From NCBI RefSeq assembly GCF_010500835.1, contig NZ_JAAAMJ010000005.1, positions 1 to 64,000 of the forward strand: a stretch of 64,000 bases of DNA. Reading direction: 5' to 3'. A program made the position numbers and the translations under genes. Below are positions 34,653 through 44,339 of the stretch, in pieces. The notes below the pieces were generated by a model, which saw only the letters and a program-made list of their open reading frames with translations, made no database searches and had not been told where the DNA came from. This DNA comes from Aurantimonas aggregata (GTDB lineage: Bacteria > Pseudomonadota > Alphaproteobacteria > Rhizobiales > Rhizobiaceae). Every line of letters begins with the position of its first letter. Position 1 is the first letter of the stretch.

Positions 34653-37600
34653 GTGCGACTTCCAGCGTTTCTTTGTCTCGGCCTCGTCCTGCCCTCCGCG
34701 GCAACGGCCAACGCGACGGCAGCGTCCGCCGCGCCGCAGGAACCCGATGCCTTCGTCTGGGTGCTGGTGGCCGCCAGTTTGGTCCTCCTGATGCAGGTCG
34801 GGTTCCTGCTGCTCGAAGCCGGCCTCGTGCGCTCGAAGAACTCCGTCAACGTCGCGCAGAAGAACCTTCTCGACCTGCTGTTCTCGATCATCGCCTTCGC
34901 ACTGGTCGGCTTCATGATCGCCTTCGGCGTCGACAGCGGCTACGGCTTCGGCCTCGATGCCCGCTTCGCCGGCCTCTGGGATCTTGAGCCTGCCGAATAC
35001 GCCTTCTTTGCCTTCCAGGTGATGTTCTGCGGCACGGCGGCGACCATCGTCTCGGGGGCCGCCGCGGAGCGGCTGCGCCTCGGGACCTATGTCATCTGCT
35101 CGGTCGTCGTGGCGGCGCTCATCTACCCGGTCTTCGCCCACTGGGCCTGGGGCAGCGCGCTGGCGCCGAGCGCATCGGCCTTCCTGTCGAACATCGGCTT
35201 CATCGACTTCGCCGGCTCGACCGTCGTCCACAGCACCGGCGCCTGGGTCTCTCTCGCCGCCTGCCTGGTGCTAGGGCCGCGCATAGGCCGCTTCGAGGCA
35301 GATGGCAGGGTCCGCCGTATTCCCGGCCACAGCGCGGTGCTGGCGACGGTGGGCGCGATGGTGATCTTCGTTGGCTGGATCGGCTTCAATGGCGGCTCCA
35401 CCATCGTCCCGACCACGGCCATCGCCCATATCGTCGCGAACACCGTGCTGGCCGCCGGTGCCGGCGGCGTCGCCGGCTATTTCCTTGCCCTTCGGCATGA
35501 CGGGCTGGTCCTGCCGGAGAAGCCGATCTGCGGGCTGCTCGGCGGCCTGGTCGCCATCACCGCGGGATGCCATCTCCTCAACGCCACGGGCGCCATGGTC
35601 GTCGGCGCCGCCGGCGGGCTGATCGCCGTCTGGGGGAACCGGTTCATCGAACGGCGCTGCCGGATCGACGATGCGGTCGGCGCGATCGGCGTGCACGGCT
35701 TTGCCGGCGTTCTCGGCACGCTGGGCCTCGCCCTCCTGGCACCGCTTGACCAGATCGCGGCCGGCGGGCGCCTCTCACAGCTCACCATCCAGGCGGCCGG
35801 GGCGGGCCTGAACTTCATCTGGGCGTTCCCCCTCGCCTATCTGTTGTTCCGCGTCCTCGACCGGATCACGCCGATCCGGGTTTCGGCGGGCGACGAGGAG
35901 CGCGGCCTCAACCAGTCCGAGCACGCAACCAGCCTCGGCCTCGGAACCATGGAAACGGCGCTACGCCAGATCCTCGACGGCCACGCCGACATCAGCCACC
36001 GCATCCCCATCGAGACCGGCGACGACGCCGAACTGACGACGCGCCTGTTCAATGCCTTCCTCGACAAGGTCGAGGACGGCGAACTTGCCCGGCGCGCCAG
36101 CGAGGACGTGCTGCGCGCCTCGCAGGAAGCGGAACGCCTGTCGGCCATGGCCGGGGCGGTATTCGAAGGCATCGCGGTCACCGTCGCCGGACGGATCATC
36201 GACGCCAATGTCGCCTTCGAGCGGCTCACCGGCCTGTCGGGGCGGGAGCTGATCAGGCGCACCATGGAGGATGTCGTCGCCGAGGCGGACGTCGAGACGC
36301 TCGCCCGGGCGCTCGCGACGCGCGAAGTCACGCCGCTGGAGCTTCGGCTGCGGCGTGCCGACGGGGTGGAGATTCCGGTGGAGATCCGCTCGCGCACGAT
36401 CATCTTCCGCGGCGAGGAGACGCGGGTCAGCGCCTTCGTCGACCTGCGCGAACGCAAGGAGGCGGAGGAGCGCATCCGCTTCACGGCGCAGCACGATGCC
36501 CTGACCGGATTGCCCAACCGCCTCCTGTACCAGCAGTTCTTCGAGGAGACGCTGGCGGAGGTGCGCAAGGGCAACCGCGTCGCCGCCCTGATTGCCGTCG
36601 ACCTCGACCGGTTCAAGGACATCAATGATCTCTACGGCCATCCGGCCGGCGATGCGGTCATCCGCGCCTCGGCGAAGAGGCTGCAGACGCTGTTCGGCAA
36701 GGCGGGCTTCGTCGCGCGCCTCGGCGGCGACGAATTCGGCGTCATCCTGCCGGACGTCGCCTTCGCCAACCAGGTTGCGGATTTCGCCTTCCGGATCGTG
36801 CACGAGCTGGGCGCGCCGATCGATGCCGGCAACGGCGTCAGGATCCGTCCCGGCGCCAGCGTCGGCTTTGCCCTCGCCCCGCGCGACGGCATCGAGCCGG
36901 GCACGGTCATCTCCCGCGCCGATGTCGCGCTCTACCACGCCAAGCGCAGCGGCCGGAACAACTACGCCGGCTTCGAAAGCGGCATGGACGCCGAGCTGCG
37001 CATGCGGCGTATCCTCGAATCCGACCTCGGCAACGCCGTCGCCCGCAACGAGCTGTATCTGTGCTTCCAGCCGCGGATCGTGCTGGGCGAGGAGCGGATC
37101 GGCAGCTACGAGGCGCTGGTTCGATGGCAGCATCCGGAGCGCGGCCTGATCAGCCCCGCCACCTTCATTCCCATCGCCGAACAGGCCGGCAAGATCGGCG
37201 AGATCGGCGAATGGGTGCTGCGCGAAGCCTGCCGGCAGTCGCTGGCGCTGCTGGACGGCGCGGCGATCAGCGTCAATGTCAGCGCCTATCAGCTGCGCAA
37301 TCGCAATTTCGTCGAGACGACGCTGGCCATCCTGGAGGAGGTCGGCTTCCCGCCGACACGGCTGGAGCTGGAGCTGACGGAGAGCATCCTGATCGAGGAC
37401 CGCGACCGCGCGCTCGGCGTCCTGAGAGCGTTGAAGCGACACGGCATCAAGGTCGCGCTCGACGATTTCGGCACCGGCTATTCCTCGCTCAGCTACCTGC
37501 GGACCTTCCCGTTCGACTCGATCAAGATCGACCAGTCGTTCATCCGCAACCTGTCGATCGACGAGAGCTCCCTGGCGATTGCCGATGCCGTCATCGAACT

Positions 37601-37865
37601 CGGTCGGGCGCTCGATCTGACCATCGTCGCCGAAGGTGTCGAGACTGAGGAGCAGCTGGCGATCCTGGCAGGGCGGCGCTGCGACGAGATCCAGGGTTAT
37701 CTGTTCGCCCATCCCCTGCCCGCCAGCGAAGTCATGCGGCAGATCCCAGCGAGCATCGCCGCCCAGATCGCCAGGACGAGGCTCCGGCCGCAGGGCGGCG
37801 GCACGCGCCGGCTCGAAGGCAGGGATCGGCGGTCGTCCGCTCGTCGGGCGCGCGAGCTGTCCTGA
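34653..37865 (+). CDS. Ammonium transporter (Amt) fused to PAS-GGDEF-EAL
   Basis: A 1070-residue fusion. Residues about 28-415 form an Amt/Rh channel domain (FLLLEAGLVRSKNSVNVAQK, then FQVMFCGTAATIVSGAAAER and ST(V)VHSTGAW). A linker and PAS-like domain follow (about 496-605), then an intact GGDEF loop (LGGDEFGVIL, 691-695) and a complete EAL domain (EAL 820-822, DDFGTGYSSLSYL, KIDQSF, AEGVET). A signal peptide precedes the Amt part, as in other Amts. It should sense or carry ammonium and adjust c-di-GMP. GTG 34653 is the only start keeping the signal. Demethylation and breakdown of betaine releases nitrogen, a possible link to its neighbours. Confidence 0.93.
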   Translation: MRLPAFLCLGLVLPSAATANATAASAAPQEPDAFVWVLVAASLVLLMQVGFLLLEAGLVRSKNSVNVAQKNLLDLLFSIIAFALVGFMIAFGVDSGYGFGLDARFAGLWDLEPAEYAFFAFQVMFCGTAATIVSGAAAERLRLGTYVICSVVVAALIYPVFAHWAWGSALAPSASAFLSNIGFIDFAGSTVVHSTGAWVSLAACLVLGPRIGRFEADGRVRRIPGHSAVLATVGAMVIFVGWIGFNGGSTIVPTTAIAHIVANTVLAAGAGGVAGYFLALRHDGLVLPEKPICGLLGGLVAITAGCHLLNATGAMVVGAAGGLIAVWGNRFIERRCRIDDAVGAIGVHGFAGVLGTLGLALLAPLDQIAAGGRLSQLTIQAAGAGLNFIWAFPLAYLLFRVLDRITPIRVSAGDEERGLNQSEHATSLGLGTMETALRQILDGHADISHRIPIETGDDAELTTRLFNAFLDKVEDGELARRASEDVLRASQEAERLSAMAGAVFEGIAVTVAGRIIDANVAFERLTGLSGRELIRRTMEDVVAEADVETLARALATREVTPLELRLRRADGVEIPVEIRSRTIIFRGEETRVSAFVDLRERKEAEERIRFTAQHDALTGLPNRLLYQQFFEETLAEVRKGNRVAALIAVDLDRFKDINDLYGHPAGDAVIRASAKRLQTLFGKAGFVARLGGDEFGVILPDVAFANQVADFAFRIVHELGAPIDAGNGVRIRPGASVGFALAPRDGIEPGTVISRADVALYHAKRSGRNNYAGFESGMDAELRMRRILESDLGNAVARNELYLCFQPRIVLGEERIGSYEALVRWQHPERGLISPATFIPIAEQAGKIGEIGEWVLREACRQSLALLDGAAISVNVSAYQLRNRNFVETTLAILEEVGFPPTRLELELTESILIEDRDRALGVLRALKRHGIKVALDDFGTGYSSLSYLRTFPFDSIKIDQSFIRNLSIDESSLAIADAVIELGRALDLTIVAEGVETEEQLAILAGRRCDEIQGYLFAHPLPASEVMRQIPASIAAQIARTRLRPQGGGTRRLEGRDRRSSARRARELS

Positions 37866-37891
37866 TCGGGCGGCGGACGCCGCTTATCAGG
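37861..37891. terminator. Hairpin between convergent genes
   Basis: Two-part stem: CCTGAT (37861-37866)/ATCAGG (37886-37891) outside, GCGGCG (37870-37875)/CGCCGC (37878-37883) inside. It overlaps the stop codons of both convergent genes, the Amt fusion and the adenylate cyclase, so it can end both transcripts. Confidence 0.5.
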
Positions 37892-39470
37892 AAACGACGG
37901 GCTGGTGCCGCCGCAGTGCTGCGACGGCCTGCGTCAGCACGCCTTCGATCCGGGTCCGTTCGGCGTCGGTCAGCCGCTCGACATCGAGGAAGATCCGCGC
38001 GCCGTCGGTGAATTCGTTGATGACGCTGGGCATCGCCTCGGGCGCCTCGTCGTGGATGCCCTCGACGACGTAGGGGATCACCTCGCGGCTGATGCCCTTG
38101 AGCGAGATCGGTGCCAGCGCCCTCGCCCGCACCGAGTCCTCGACCAGCGCGAAGGTCTCATAGCTCATGACGATACCGCCGGGCTCGGCGATCTGTTCGA
38201 GCCGGGCGGCAAGGTTCGCCTCGGCGCCGATGATCGTGTAGTCCATGCGATCGACGCTGCCGAAATTACCGACATTGCAGAAGCCGGTATTGATGCCCAT
38301 CCGCGCCTGGAACGGCTTCTCGATGCCGCGGCGGCGCCACTCGGCGTTGAGCCCGACCATTCGGCGCTGCATGGCGATGGCCATGGCGAGGCACGCCCGC
38401 GCGTCCTCCCGCGTGCCTTGAGTCTCGGGGTCGCCGAAGAAGGCGAGGATCGCGTCGCCGATGAACTTGTCGACCGTCGCGCCGTATTCGTGGGCGATCT
38501 TCGACATCTCGGTGAAATACTCATTCAGGAGCTGCGTCAGCTCCTCCGGCTGCAGCCGTTCGGACGTGACGGTGAAGTCCTTGATGTCGGAGAAGAAGAT
38601 CGTCAGCTTCTTGCGCTCGGTGGAGATCACCACGTCGCGCTCGCCGCTGAAGATGCTGCGGTAGACCTGCGGCGACAGATATTTCGAGATCTTCATCGAG
38701 ACAGCCGCCAGGAAGGTGTTGGCCTCCTCGAGGTCGGCGTTCATCCGGCCGAAGGCCCGCGCCTGGCGCCATTGCATGGCGGCGAAGCCGATGCCGAAGA
38801 TACCGGCGCCAACGAAATAGGACAGCAGGTACTTGAACGAGAAGAGGTTGGCGGCGATCGGCTGCTGCACCTCGATCTCCTGGATGCCCCGCACGTCGCC
38901 GACGTTCCAGTCGCGTTTCGGGCTCTCCGGATGGCTGTTGTGGCAGGCAACGCAGGCCTCGCCCATGACCACCGGCGCGGCGAGGCGGATGCGGCGGTCG
39001 AGCATCGTCCCGTCGATGGCGGTGATCAGCGGCCGGTCCGCGCCCTCGGTGCGGAAGGTCTGCAGCGCCTGTTTCTCGAAATCGTCCAGCCGGTGCGGTT
39101 CGCGCGCCGCGAAGACGAGGTCGGAAACGAAGCGATAGCGCATGTTGTCTCCCTGGTGCCCGACGACGTCGCCGAGCTCGAGGGATAGCGTCGCGGGGAT
39201 CGGGATGGCGCCGGGTATATCGGCGTAGTTATGCGCCGCGATGGTCTGGCCGCCCGGATTGGCGAGGACCCGCCCGACGACGTTGCGGGCATAGTAGGTG
39301 CGGATGTCGGTGATCATCGCGTTCAGGCTGTTGGCCTGCGCATTCAGCGCCGTGTCGGAGAGATGGCGAAGGTCGAGCCAGACGGCGACGGGCAGCAGCA
39401 CCAGGGCCAAGGCGACGGCAGCGGCGAACCAGATCGGCCGGGCCATGAAATAACGAAACAACGACCCCAT
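37887..39470 (-). CDS. Class III adenylate/guanylate cyclase with c-type haem motif sensor
   Basis: A 527-residue membrane protein. Segments at about 12-32 and 208-233 bracket a periplasmic DUF3365-like sensor with CVACH at residues 173-177, a single c-type haem-attachment motif. The cytoplasmic cyclase has metal ligands Asp295 (FFSDIKDFT) and Asp339 (FIGDAILAFFGD). Asp410, Asn419 and Arg423 (DYTIIGAEANLAAR) select ATP and stabilise the transition state, so activity is expected. Covalent haem suggests redox or gas sensing. It converges with the Amt-GGDEF-EAL gene, pairing two nucleotide second-messenger systems. Confidence 0.92.
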   Translation of the reverse strand: MGSLFRYFMARPIWFAAAVALALVLLPVAVWLDLRHLSDTALNAQANSLNAMITDIRTYYARNVVGRVLANPGGQTIAAHNYADIPGAIPIPATLSLELGDVVGHQGDNMRYRFVSDLVFAAREPHRLDDFEKQALQTFRTEGADRPLITAIDGTMLDRRIRLAAPVVMGEACVACHNSHPESPKRDWNVGDVRGIQEIEVQQPIAANLFSFKYLLSYFVGAGIFGIGFAAMQWRQARAFGRMNADLEEANTFLAAVSMKISKYLSPQVYRSIFSGERDVVISTERKKLTIFFSDIKDFTVTSERLQPEELTQLLNEYFTEMSKIAHEYGATVDKFIGDAILAFFGDPETQGTREDARACLAMAIAMQRRMVGLNAEWRRRGIEKPFQARMGINTGFCNVGNFGSVDRMDYTIIGAEANLAARLEQIAEPGGIVMSYETFALVEDSVRARALAPISLKGISREVIPYVVEGIHDEAPEAMPSVINEFTDGARIFLDVERLTDAERTRIEGVLTQAVAALRRHQPVVS

Positions 39471-39697
39471 CGACCGACCCCGCGAGACGAATTCAGTCGA
39501 TATAAGCCCAAGTCGGGTCTGCTGTCAGTTGCAGGGCCGCCGCTGTCCCCACGAGTTCATGTCAAAAGACATCTGTCGCCGGCCTGGCAGCGATACTATT
39601 CGTCCTGTGTGCTGCGCCAGACGGCACGGTGAATCGTGTCGGCCACGCGGCCGGCGGACGATGCTTCCCCTTTGGCGGCCGGATCCGCCTCTCCCTT

Positions 39698-41281
39698 TCA
39701 GGCAAAGGCGTCCGGTTCGGACTCCTTGCGACGGGCGACGAAGGCAGCCAGCGCTTCGGCGATGGCGGGATCGAGCGGTGGCGGGGCATAGGCATCGAGC
39801 CACCGCCGGCACAGCGTGTTGGCGCGGGACTCGGCCCGCTGGCCGCCCTCGGCGCTCCATTGCTCGAACGAATTGTTGTCGGCGATGGTCGAGCGATAGA
39901 ACGCCGTCTGGAAGTTGTCCTGGGTGTGCTGGCAGCCGAGATAGTGACTGCCCGGGCCGACCTCGCGGATCGCCGACATGGCCTGGCCGTTCTCCGAGAG
40001 ATCGACGCCCCGCATCAGCGCCTGCATGGCGCCGAGCTGATCGCAGTCCATGACGAATTTCTCGTAGCAGGCTGCAAGCCCTCCCTCGAGCCAGCCGGCG
40101 GCATGCAGCACGAAATTCGTGCCCGCCATCAGCGTCGAGTTGAGCGTGTTGGCGCTCTCATAGGCCGCCTGCGCGTCCGGAACCTTCGACGCGCAGAGCG
40201 AGCCGCCGGTGCGGAAGGGCAAGCCCAGCCGCCGCGCCAACTGCGCTGCGCCGAAGGAGACCAGCGACGGCTCGGGCGTGCCGAAGGTCGGGGCGCCCGA
40301 CTGCATCGAGATCGACGAGGCGAAGGTGCCGAAGACCACCGGCGCGCCCGGCCGGCAGAGCTGGGTGAAGGCGGCGCCCGCGAGCACCTCGGCGAGAACC
40401 TGAGTCAGCGTACCGGCGACGGTCACCGGGCTCATCGCGCCGGCGAGGATGAAGGGCGTGACGATGCAGGCCTGGTTGGCGCGGGCATAGACCTTCAGCG
40501 CACCCAGCATCGTGCCGTCGAAGGTCATTGGCGAATTGGCGTTGATCAGGTTGATGACGACGCAGTTCTGGTCGACGAATTCCTCGCCGAACAGGATGCG
40601 GCACATCGCGACCGTGTCTTCCGCCCGCTCCGGCGCGGTGACCGAGCCCATGAACGGCTTGTCCGACAGCGTCATGTGGGCATGCACCATGTCGAGGTGC
40701 CGCTTGTTCACGGCGACGTCGACGGGCTCGCATACGGTGCCGCCCGAGTGATGGATTGCCGGCGCCATGTAGGCGAGCTTCACGAAATTGCGGAAATCCT
40801 CGATCGTCGCATAGCGGCGTACCCCGTCGAGGTCGCGGACGAAGGGTGGGCCGTAGACCGGCGCGAAGACGGTGGCGTTGCCGCCGATCTCGACGGAGTT
40901 TTCCGGATTGCGGGCATGCTGGACGAAGCTCCTCGGCGCGGTCTTCAGAAGTTCGCGGCAGAGCCCCTTCGGGAAGCGCACGCGCTCGCCGCTGACATCG
41001 GCGCCGGCCGCCCGCCACATCGCAAGCGCCTCGGGATCGTCGCGGAACTCGATGCCGATCTCCTCGAGGACGATGTCGGCATTGGCCTCGATCAGCGCGG
41101 CGCCGGCTTCGTCGAGAACTTCGTAGACCGGCAGGGCGCGGCGGATATAGGCGAGCTTCTGGCCCGAGCCGGTCTGGACGCGCGCCGCGCGCCGCGCCGA
41201 CGCACCGCCGCCGGCACCCCGGCTGCGCCGGCTGCCTTCGCTGGCCGCAACCTCGGCGGTCTCGACGGTTTCGTTGTCCAT
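39698..41281 (-). CDS. mttB: Non-pyrrolysine MttB-family corrinoid methyltransferase
   Basis: A 527-residue member of the trimethylamine methyltransferase superfamily. Family blocks are LIEANADIVLEEIGIEFRDD, VFAPVYGPPFVRDLDGVRRY, HMTLSDKPFMGSVT, VINLINANSPMTFDGTMLG and HYLGCQHTQDNF. There is no in-frame amber codon, so it is of the non-Pyl type typified by MtgB, which demethylates glycine betaine. It should pass the methyl group to the divergently encoded corrinoid protein. The N-terminus carries a basic low-complexity tail, GSRRSRGAGGGASARRAAR. ATG 41281 follows GGGAGG. Confidence 0.9.
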   Translation of the reverse strand: MDNETVETAEVAASEGSRRSRGAGGGASARRAARVQTGSGQKLAYIRRALPVYEVLDEAGAALIEANADIVLEEIGIEFRDDPEALAMWRAAGADVSGERVRFPKGLCRELLKTAPRSFVQHARNPENSVEIGGNATVFAPVYGPPFVRDLDGVRRYATIEDFRNFVKLAYMAPAIHHSGGTVCEPVDVAVNKRHLDMVHAHMTLSDKPFMGSVTAPERAEDTVAMCRILFGEEFVDQNCVVINLINANSPMTFDGTMLGALKVYARANQACIVTPFILAGAMSPVTVAGTLTQVLAEVLAGAAFTQLCRPGAPVVFGTFASSISMQSGAPTFGTPEPSLVSFGAAQLARRLGLPFRTGGSLCASKVPDAQAAYESANTLNSTLMAGTNFVLHAAGWLEGGLAACYEKFVMDCDQLGAMQALMRGVDLSENGQAMSAIREVGPGSHYLGCQHTQDNFQTAFYRSTIADNNSFEQWSAEGGQRAESRANTLCRRWLDAYAPPPLDPAIAEALAAFVARRKESEPDAFA

Positions 41282-41558
41282 GGTACTGCCTCCCGGCGCT
41301 CGCCGATGCCGCGGACACGCTCGTGCCGCACGTTCCGCGCGCCGAGAATACCAGAAGTCGGGGCCGGCCCCGCCGTCCCGGTTGCGAATTCTGGTGACGC
41401 GGCAAGGACAGTGCGGCACGCGGCGCCGGCCGAGGCGTCACGTCGCTTTCCGCGTTCTCCATGTCGCTCGGACGGTATGCGATCTCAACGCCTTGCCCTA
41501 AGCTCCCTCTAATCGAGGCGATGCATCATGCAGCCTGCCCGCTCGAGGAACAGCCGTC

Positions 41559-42248
<690 letters not shown>

Positions 42249-42314
42249 TCGAAGCGAGGACGCCGTTACCTGCACGTGGCGGCAGCGTCGCCCCGGCCTT
42301 TTCCGGCGCCCCGA

Positions 42315-42351
42315 CAAAGAAAAGGCGCGGCGGCCGTTCGGCCCCGCGCCC
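42315..42351 (-). terminator. Intrinsic-like terminator of the entericidin gene
   Basis: On the minus strand GGCGCGG and CCGCGCC close a GC-rich hairpin with an inner CCG/CGG pairing. It is followed by TTTTCTTTG. It lies 24 bp after the stop of the small lipoprotein gene. Confidence 0.7.
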
Positions 42352-42374
42352 AATCCTGGAAGAATGATGCAGGC

Positions 42375-42521
42375 TTATCGCGCCACGTCGTTGACGGCTG
42401 CGCCCGTCGCATCAACGGTGTTGCCTACGTCACGGCCGACGCCGCGGACCGTGTTGGCGCAAGCGGAGAGCATCAGGGCTCCGGCCAGGATCGTGGTCAC
42501 TACTGCGAGGCGGTTGGTCAT
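42375..42521 (-). CDS. Entericidin-family small lipoprotein
   Basis: A 48-codon gene. The N-terminus MTNRLAVVTTILAGALMLSA leads into lipobox LSAC. The short mature part NTVRGVGRDVGNTVDATGAA is the entericidin EcnA/B signature of repeated G-x-D/N-V-x-x-T. Entericidins are outer-membrane-associated stress lipoproteins. ATG 42521 follows GGAGAG. A perfect EcfG-type promoter lies upstream, so the gene should belong to the general stress regulon. It is inserted between two plus-strand genes of the corrinoid island and may be independent of them. Confidence 0.85.
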   Translation of the reverse strand: MTNRLAVVTTILAGALMLSACANTVRGVGRDVGNTVDATGAAVNDVAR

Positions 42522-42554
42522 GATCAACTCTCCGTTGGAACAATGTGACGAAAA

Positions 42555-42579
42555 AACGTTCGGCCGGCTGACAGGTTCC
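42555..42579 (-). promoter_or_regulatory. EcfG-type general stress promoter
   Basis: On the minus strand GGAAC (42579-42575) and CGTT (42558-42555) are separated by exactly 16 bp, the consensus of the alphaproteobacterial general-stress sigma factor EcfG. A transcript starting about 7 bp downstream would have a leader of roughly 27 nt with the GGAGAG ribosome site of the entericidin gene. Confidence 0.8.
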
Positions 42580-42611
42580 CGCGAGGTCGGCGTTTTTCGT
42601 TCAAGCTGCTT

Positions 42612-43244
42612 ATGGACGCTTTGGTGACGGGTGCAACCAATATCGGCGGGGAGCCTCTGACCGTCATCGCTTGCGGCGCGATCGCCCGCGAGATCGGCGC
42701 CGTGGTGGCAGCCAACCGTCTCGACCACGTCACCCTCACCTGCCTGCCGGCGATCCTGCACAATGCGCCGCAGAAGATCGTCCCGGCAGTCGAGGCGGCG
42801 ATCGCGGCGGCGCGGGGACGCGGGTGCCAGCGGATCTTCGTCGCCTATGCCGACTGCGGGACAGGCGGCGCCCTCGACGCGCTTTGCCAGCGCGAGAAGG
42901 TGGCGCGCATTCCCGGCCCGCACTGCTACGCCTTCTTCCGCGGCAACCGGCAATTCGCCGAGGAGGCCGATGCGCATCTGACGACCTTCTGGCTGACCGA
43001 CTTCCTCGCCCGGCAGTTCGACGCCTTCGTTGCCAGGCCGTTCAAGCTGGATCGGCATCCCGAGATGGTCGGCATGCTGTTCGGCAATTACGAGCGGGTC
43101 GTGTATCTGGCGCAGACGGACGACGCCGTGCTGGACCGTCGGGCCCGCGCCATCGCCGCGCGGCTTGGCCTTGCCTACGAGCGCCGGCTGGTCGGCTACG
43201 GCGATCTCACCCCGGCGCTTGTCGACGCCGCCGCAGGCGGATAG
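42612..43244 (+). CDS. DUF1638 protein of corrinoid methyltransferase loci
   Basis: A 210-residue soluble protein. Signature parts are LTVIACGAIAREI, LPAILHNAPQKIVPAVEAAI, FVAYADCGTGGALDALC and IPGPHCYAFFRGN. Cys and His residues in these segments (ACGA, DCGTGG, CQRE, HCYAF) are spaced like a metal or corrinoid contact site. DUF1638 genes are often found next to MttB-type and corrinoid genes, and one is linked to methylated-amine use in methanogens. Its biochemical role is unproven. ATG 42612 is the first in-frame start. Confidence 0.88.
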   Translation: MDALVTGATNIGGEPLTVIACGAIAREIGAVVAANRLDHVTLTCLPAILHNAPQKIVPAVEAAIAAARGRGCQRIFVAYADCGTGGALDALCQREKVARIPGPHCYAFFRGNRQFAEEADAHLTTFWLTDFLARQFDAFVARPFKLDRHPEMVGMLFGNYERVVYLAQTDDAVLDRRARAIAARLGLAYERRLVGYGDLTPALVDAAAGG

Positions 43245-43555
43245 GGCGACGCCTCGTCGACCGGACCTGTTGCAAGTTGCGGCCGTGACGCGCTTCGGGT
43301 CTTGCGACCCGATCCAGCGATGCGAGTGTGTCCTAAGTCACATTGCGGGAAGAAGCTCATTGGCTTAAATCGAACCGCTTTCCGGAACGCGGCGAAAAGT
43401 CGAGCTGGCGGCGCCATAGAGGATGTCACGTCTTGATATCCCGGCGGCAACGCTGACTTAACTGCCCATCGGGCATAGTCGTCTCCCAGATGGGCAAAAG
43501 GCGGAGCATCGGGCATGGGGCCCGGCTTCCGGTACGGGACTTTGAATTCGTCACC
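43245..43555. other. Spacer with a hairpin before the ExoD-family gene
   Basis: 311 bp. A 7-bp hairpin TCGGGTC (43295-43301)/GACCCGA (43306-43312) with a TTGC loop lies 50 bp after the DUF1638 stop. There is no T-run. A lower-GC stretch (about 43330-43375) probably carries the promoter of the next gene. If translation begins at ATG 43490, the gene-free part is shorter. Confidence 0.45.
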
Positions 43556-44239
43556 ATGTCCTCCCCTGAAGCCTCAGCTCCCCGAGCCGCCCGTGCGCCG
43601 ACCGCGGCTTTCGCGCGCCTGCGCGAATCGCTCCGACGCCGGAGGGGCAAGCGCCAACGCCGCATCTCTGCGATCCTGCGGGCCTACAGCCATCGCGACC
43701 GGGATATTCCGACGATCGGCGATTTGTCCGAGGCTTTCGACGCACGCTCCTTCGGCGCGTTCTTCATCGTCTTCGGCGGGGCCAACCTCATTCCGCTGCC
43801 GCCCGGCACGTCGCTGGTGTTCGGCGTGCCGCTGCTGCTCTTCACCATCCAGCTCGCGATCGGCCGGCATCGCCTGTGGTTGCCCCAGCGGGTGCGGAAC
43901 ATCCGCCTGAAGCCGGAGACCATGAGCATGCTGGTCGTGCGGCTGGGTCCCTATCTGCGCAAGGTCGAGCGCCTGGCGCGCCACCGCGCCTGGCCGGAGC
44001 CGGAGTGGGTCGTCCTGTCGGCGATCGGCTGGTTCTCCTTCGTGATGGCTCTCCTGGTGGCGATCCCCTTTCCGCTGACCAACATGTTCCCCGGCGTGTC
44101 GATCGCGCTTGCAGGGGTCGCCATCACGGCCCGGGACGGGCTCTGGCTGATCGCCTCGGTCGTCGTCGGAATCGGCGCGGCGCTCTTCCTCGCCGGCGTT
44201 TACGGCGCGGCGCTCTTCGCCTTCCTGCAGCTGTTCTGA
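43556..44239 (+). CDS. ExoD-family membrane protein
   Basis: A 227-residue protein of the exopolysaccharide-synthesis ExoD family. A basic cytoplasmic N-terminus is followed by FIVFGGANLIPLPPGTSLVF and three or four further hydrophobic segments (WFSFVMALLVAIPFPLTNMF and others). IPTIGDLSEAFDARSFGAF is the family lead-in. Start ATG 43556 (MSSPEAS) or ATG 43490 are both possible, as neither has a strong ribosome site. ExoD is needed for alkaline tolerance and symbiosis in Sinorhizobium, but its mechanism is unknown. No functional tie to the corrinoid genes is evident. Confidence 0.85.
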   Translation: MSSPEASAPRAARAPTAAFARLRESLRRRRGKRQRRISAILRAYSHRDRDIPTIGDLSEAFDARSFGAFFIVFGGANLIPLPPGTSLVFGVPLLLFTIQLAIGRHRLWLPQRVRNIRLKPETMSMLVVRLGPYLRKVERLARHRAWPEPEWVVLSAIGWFSFVMALLVAIPFPLTNMFPGVSIALAGVAITARDGLWLIASVVVGIGAALFLAGVYGAALFAFLQLF

Positions 44240-44339
44240 GACGCCGACCGCCGCATGTCGCAAAGCCGCCGTGTCCCGTCGCGACCGGCACAACCTTGCC
44301 TCAACGACGCGTCCACATTGTTCGCCACGGAGGATCCCG

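Noticed and set aside
35961-37712. 583-codon minus-strand frame
   Set aside because: It lies opposite the GGDEF-EAL part of the Amt fusion; the composition is non-protein-like.
39698-41281. Pyrrolysine-containing MttB
   Set aside because: The frame has no internal TAG and is full length, so it belongs to the non-Pyl branch.
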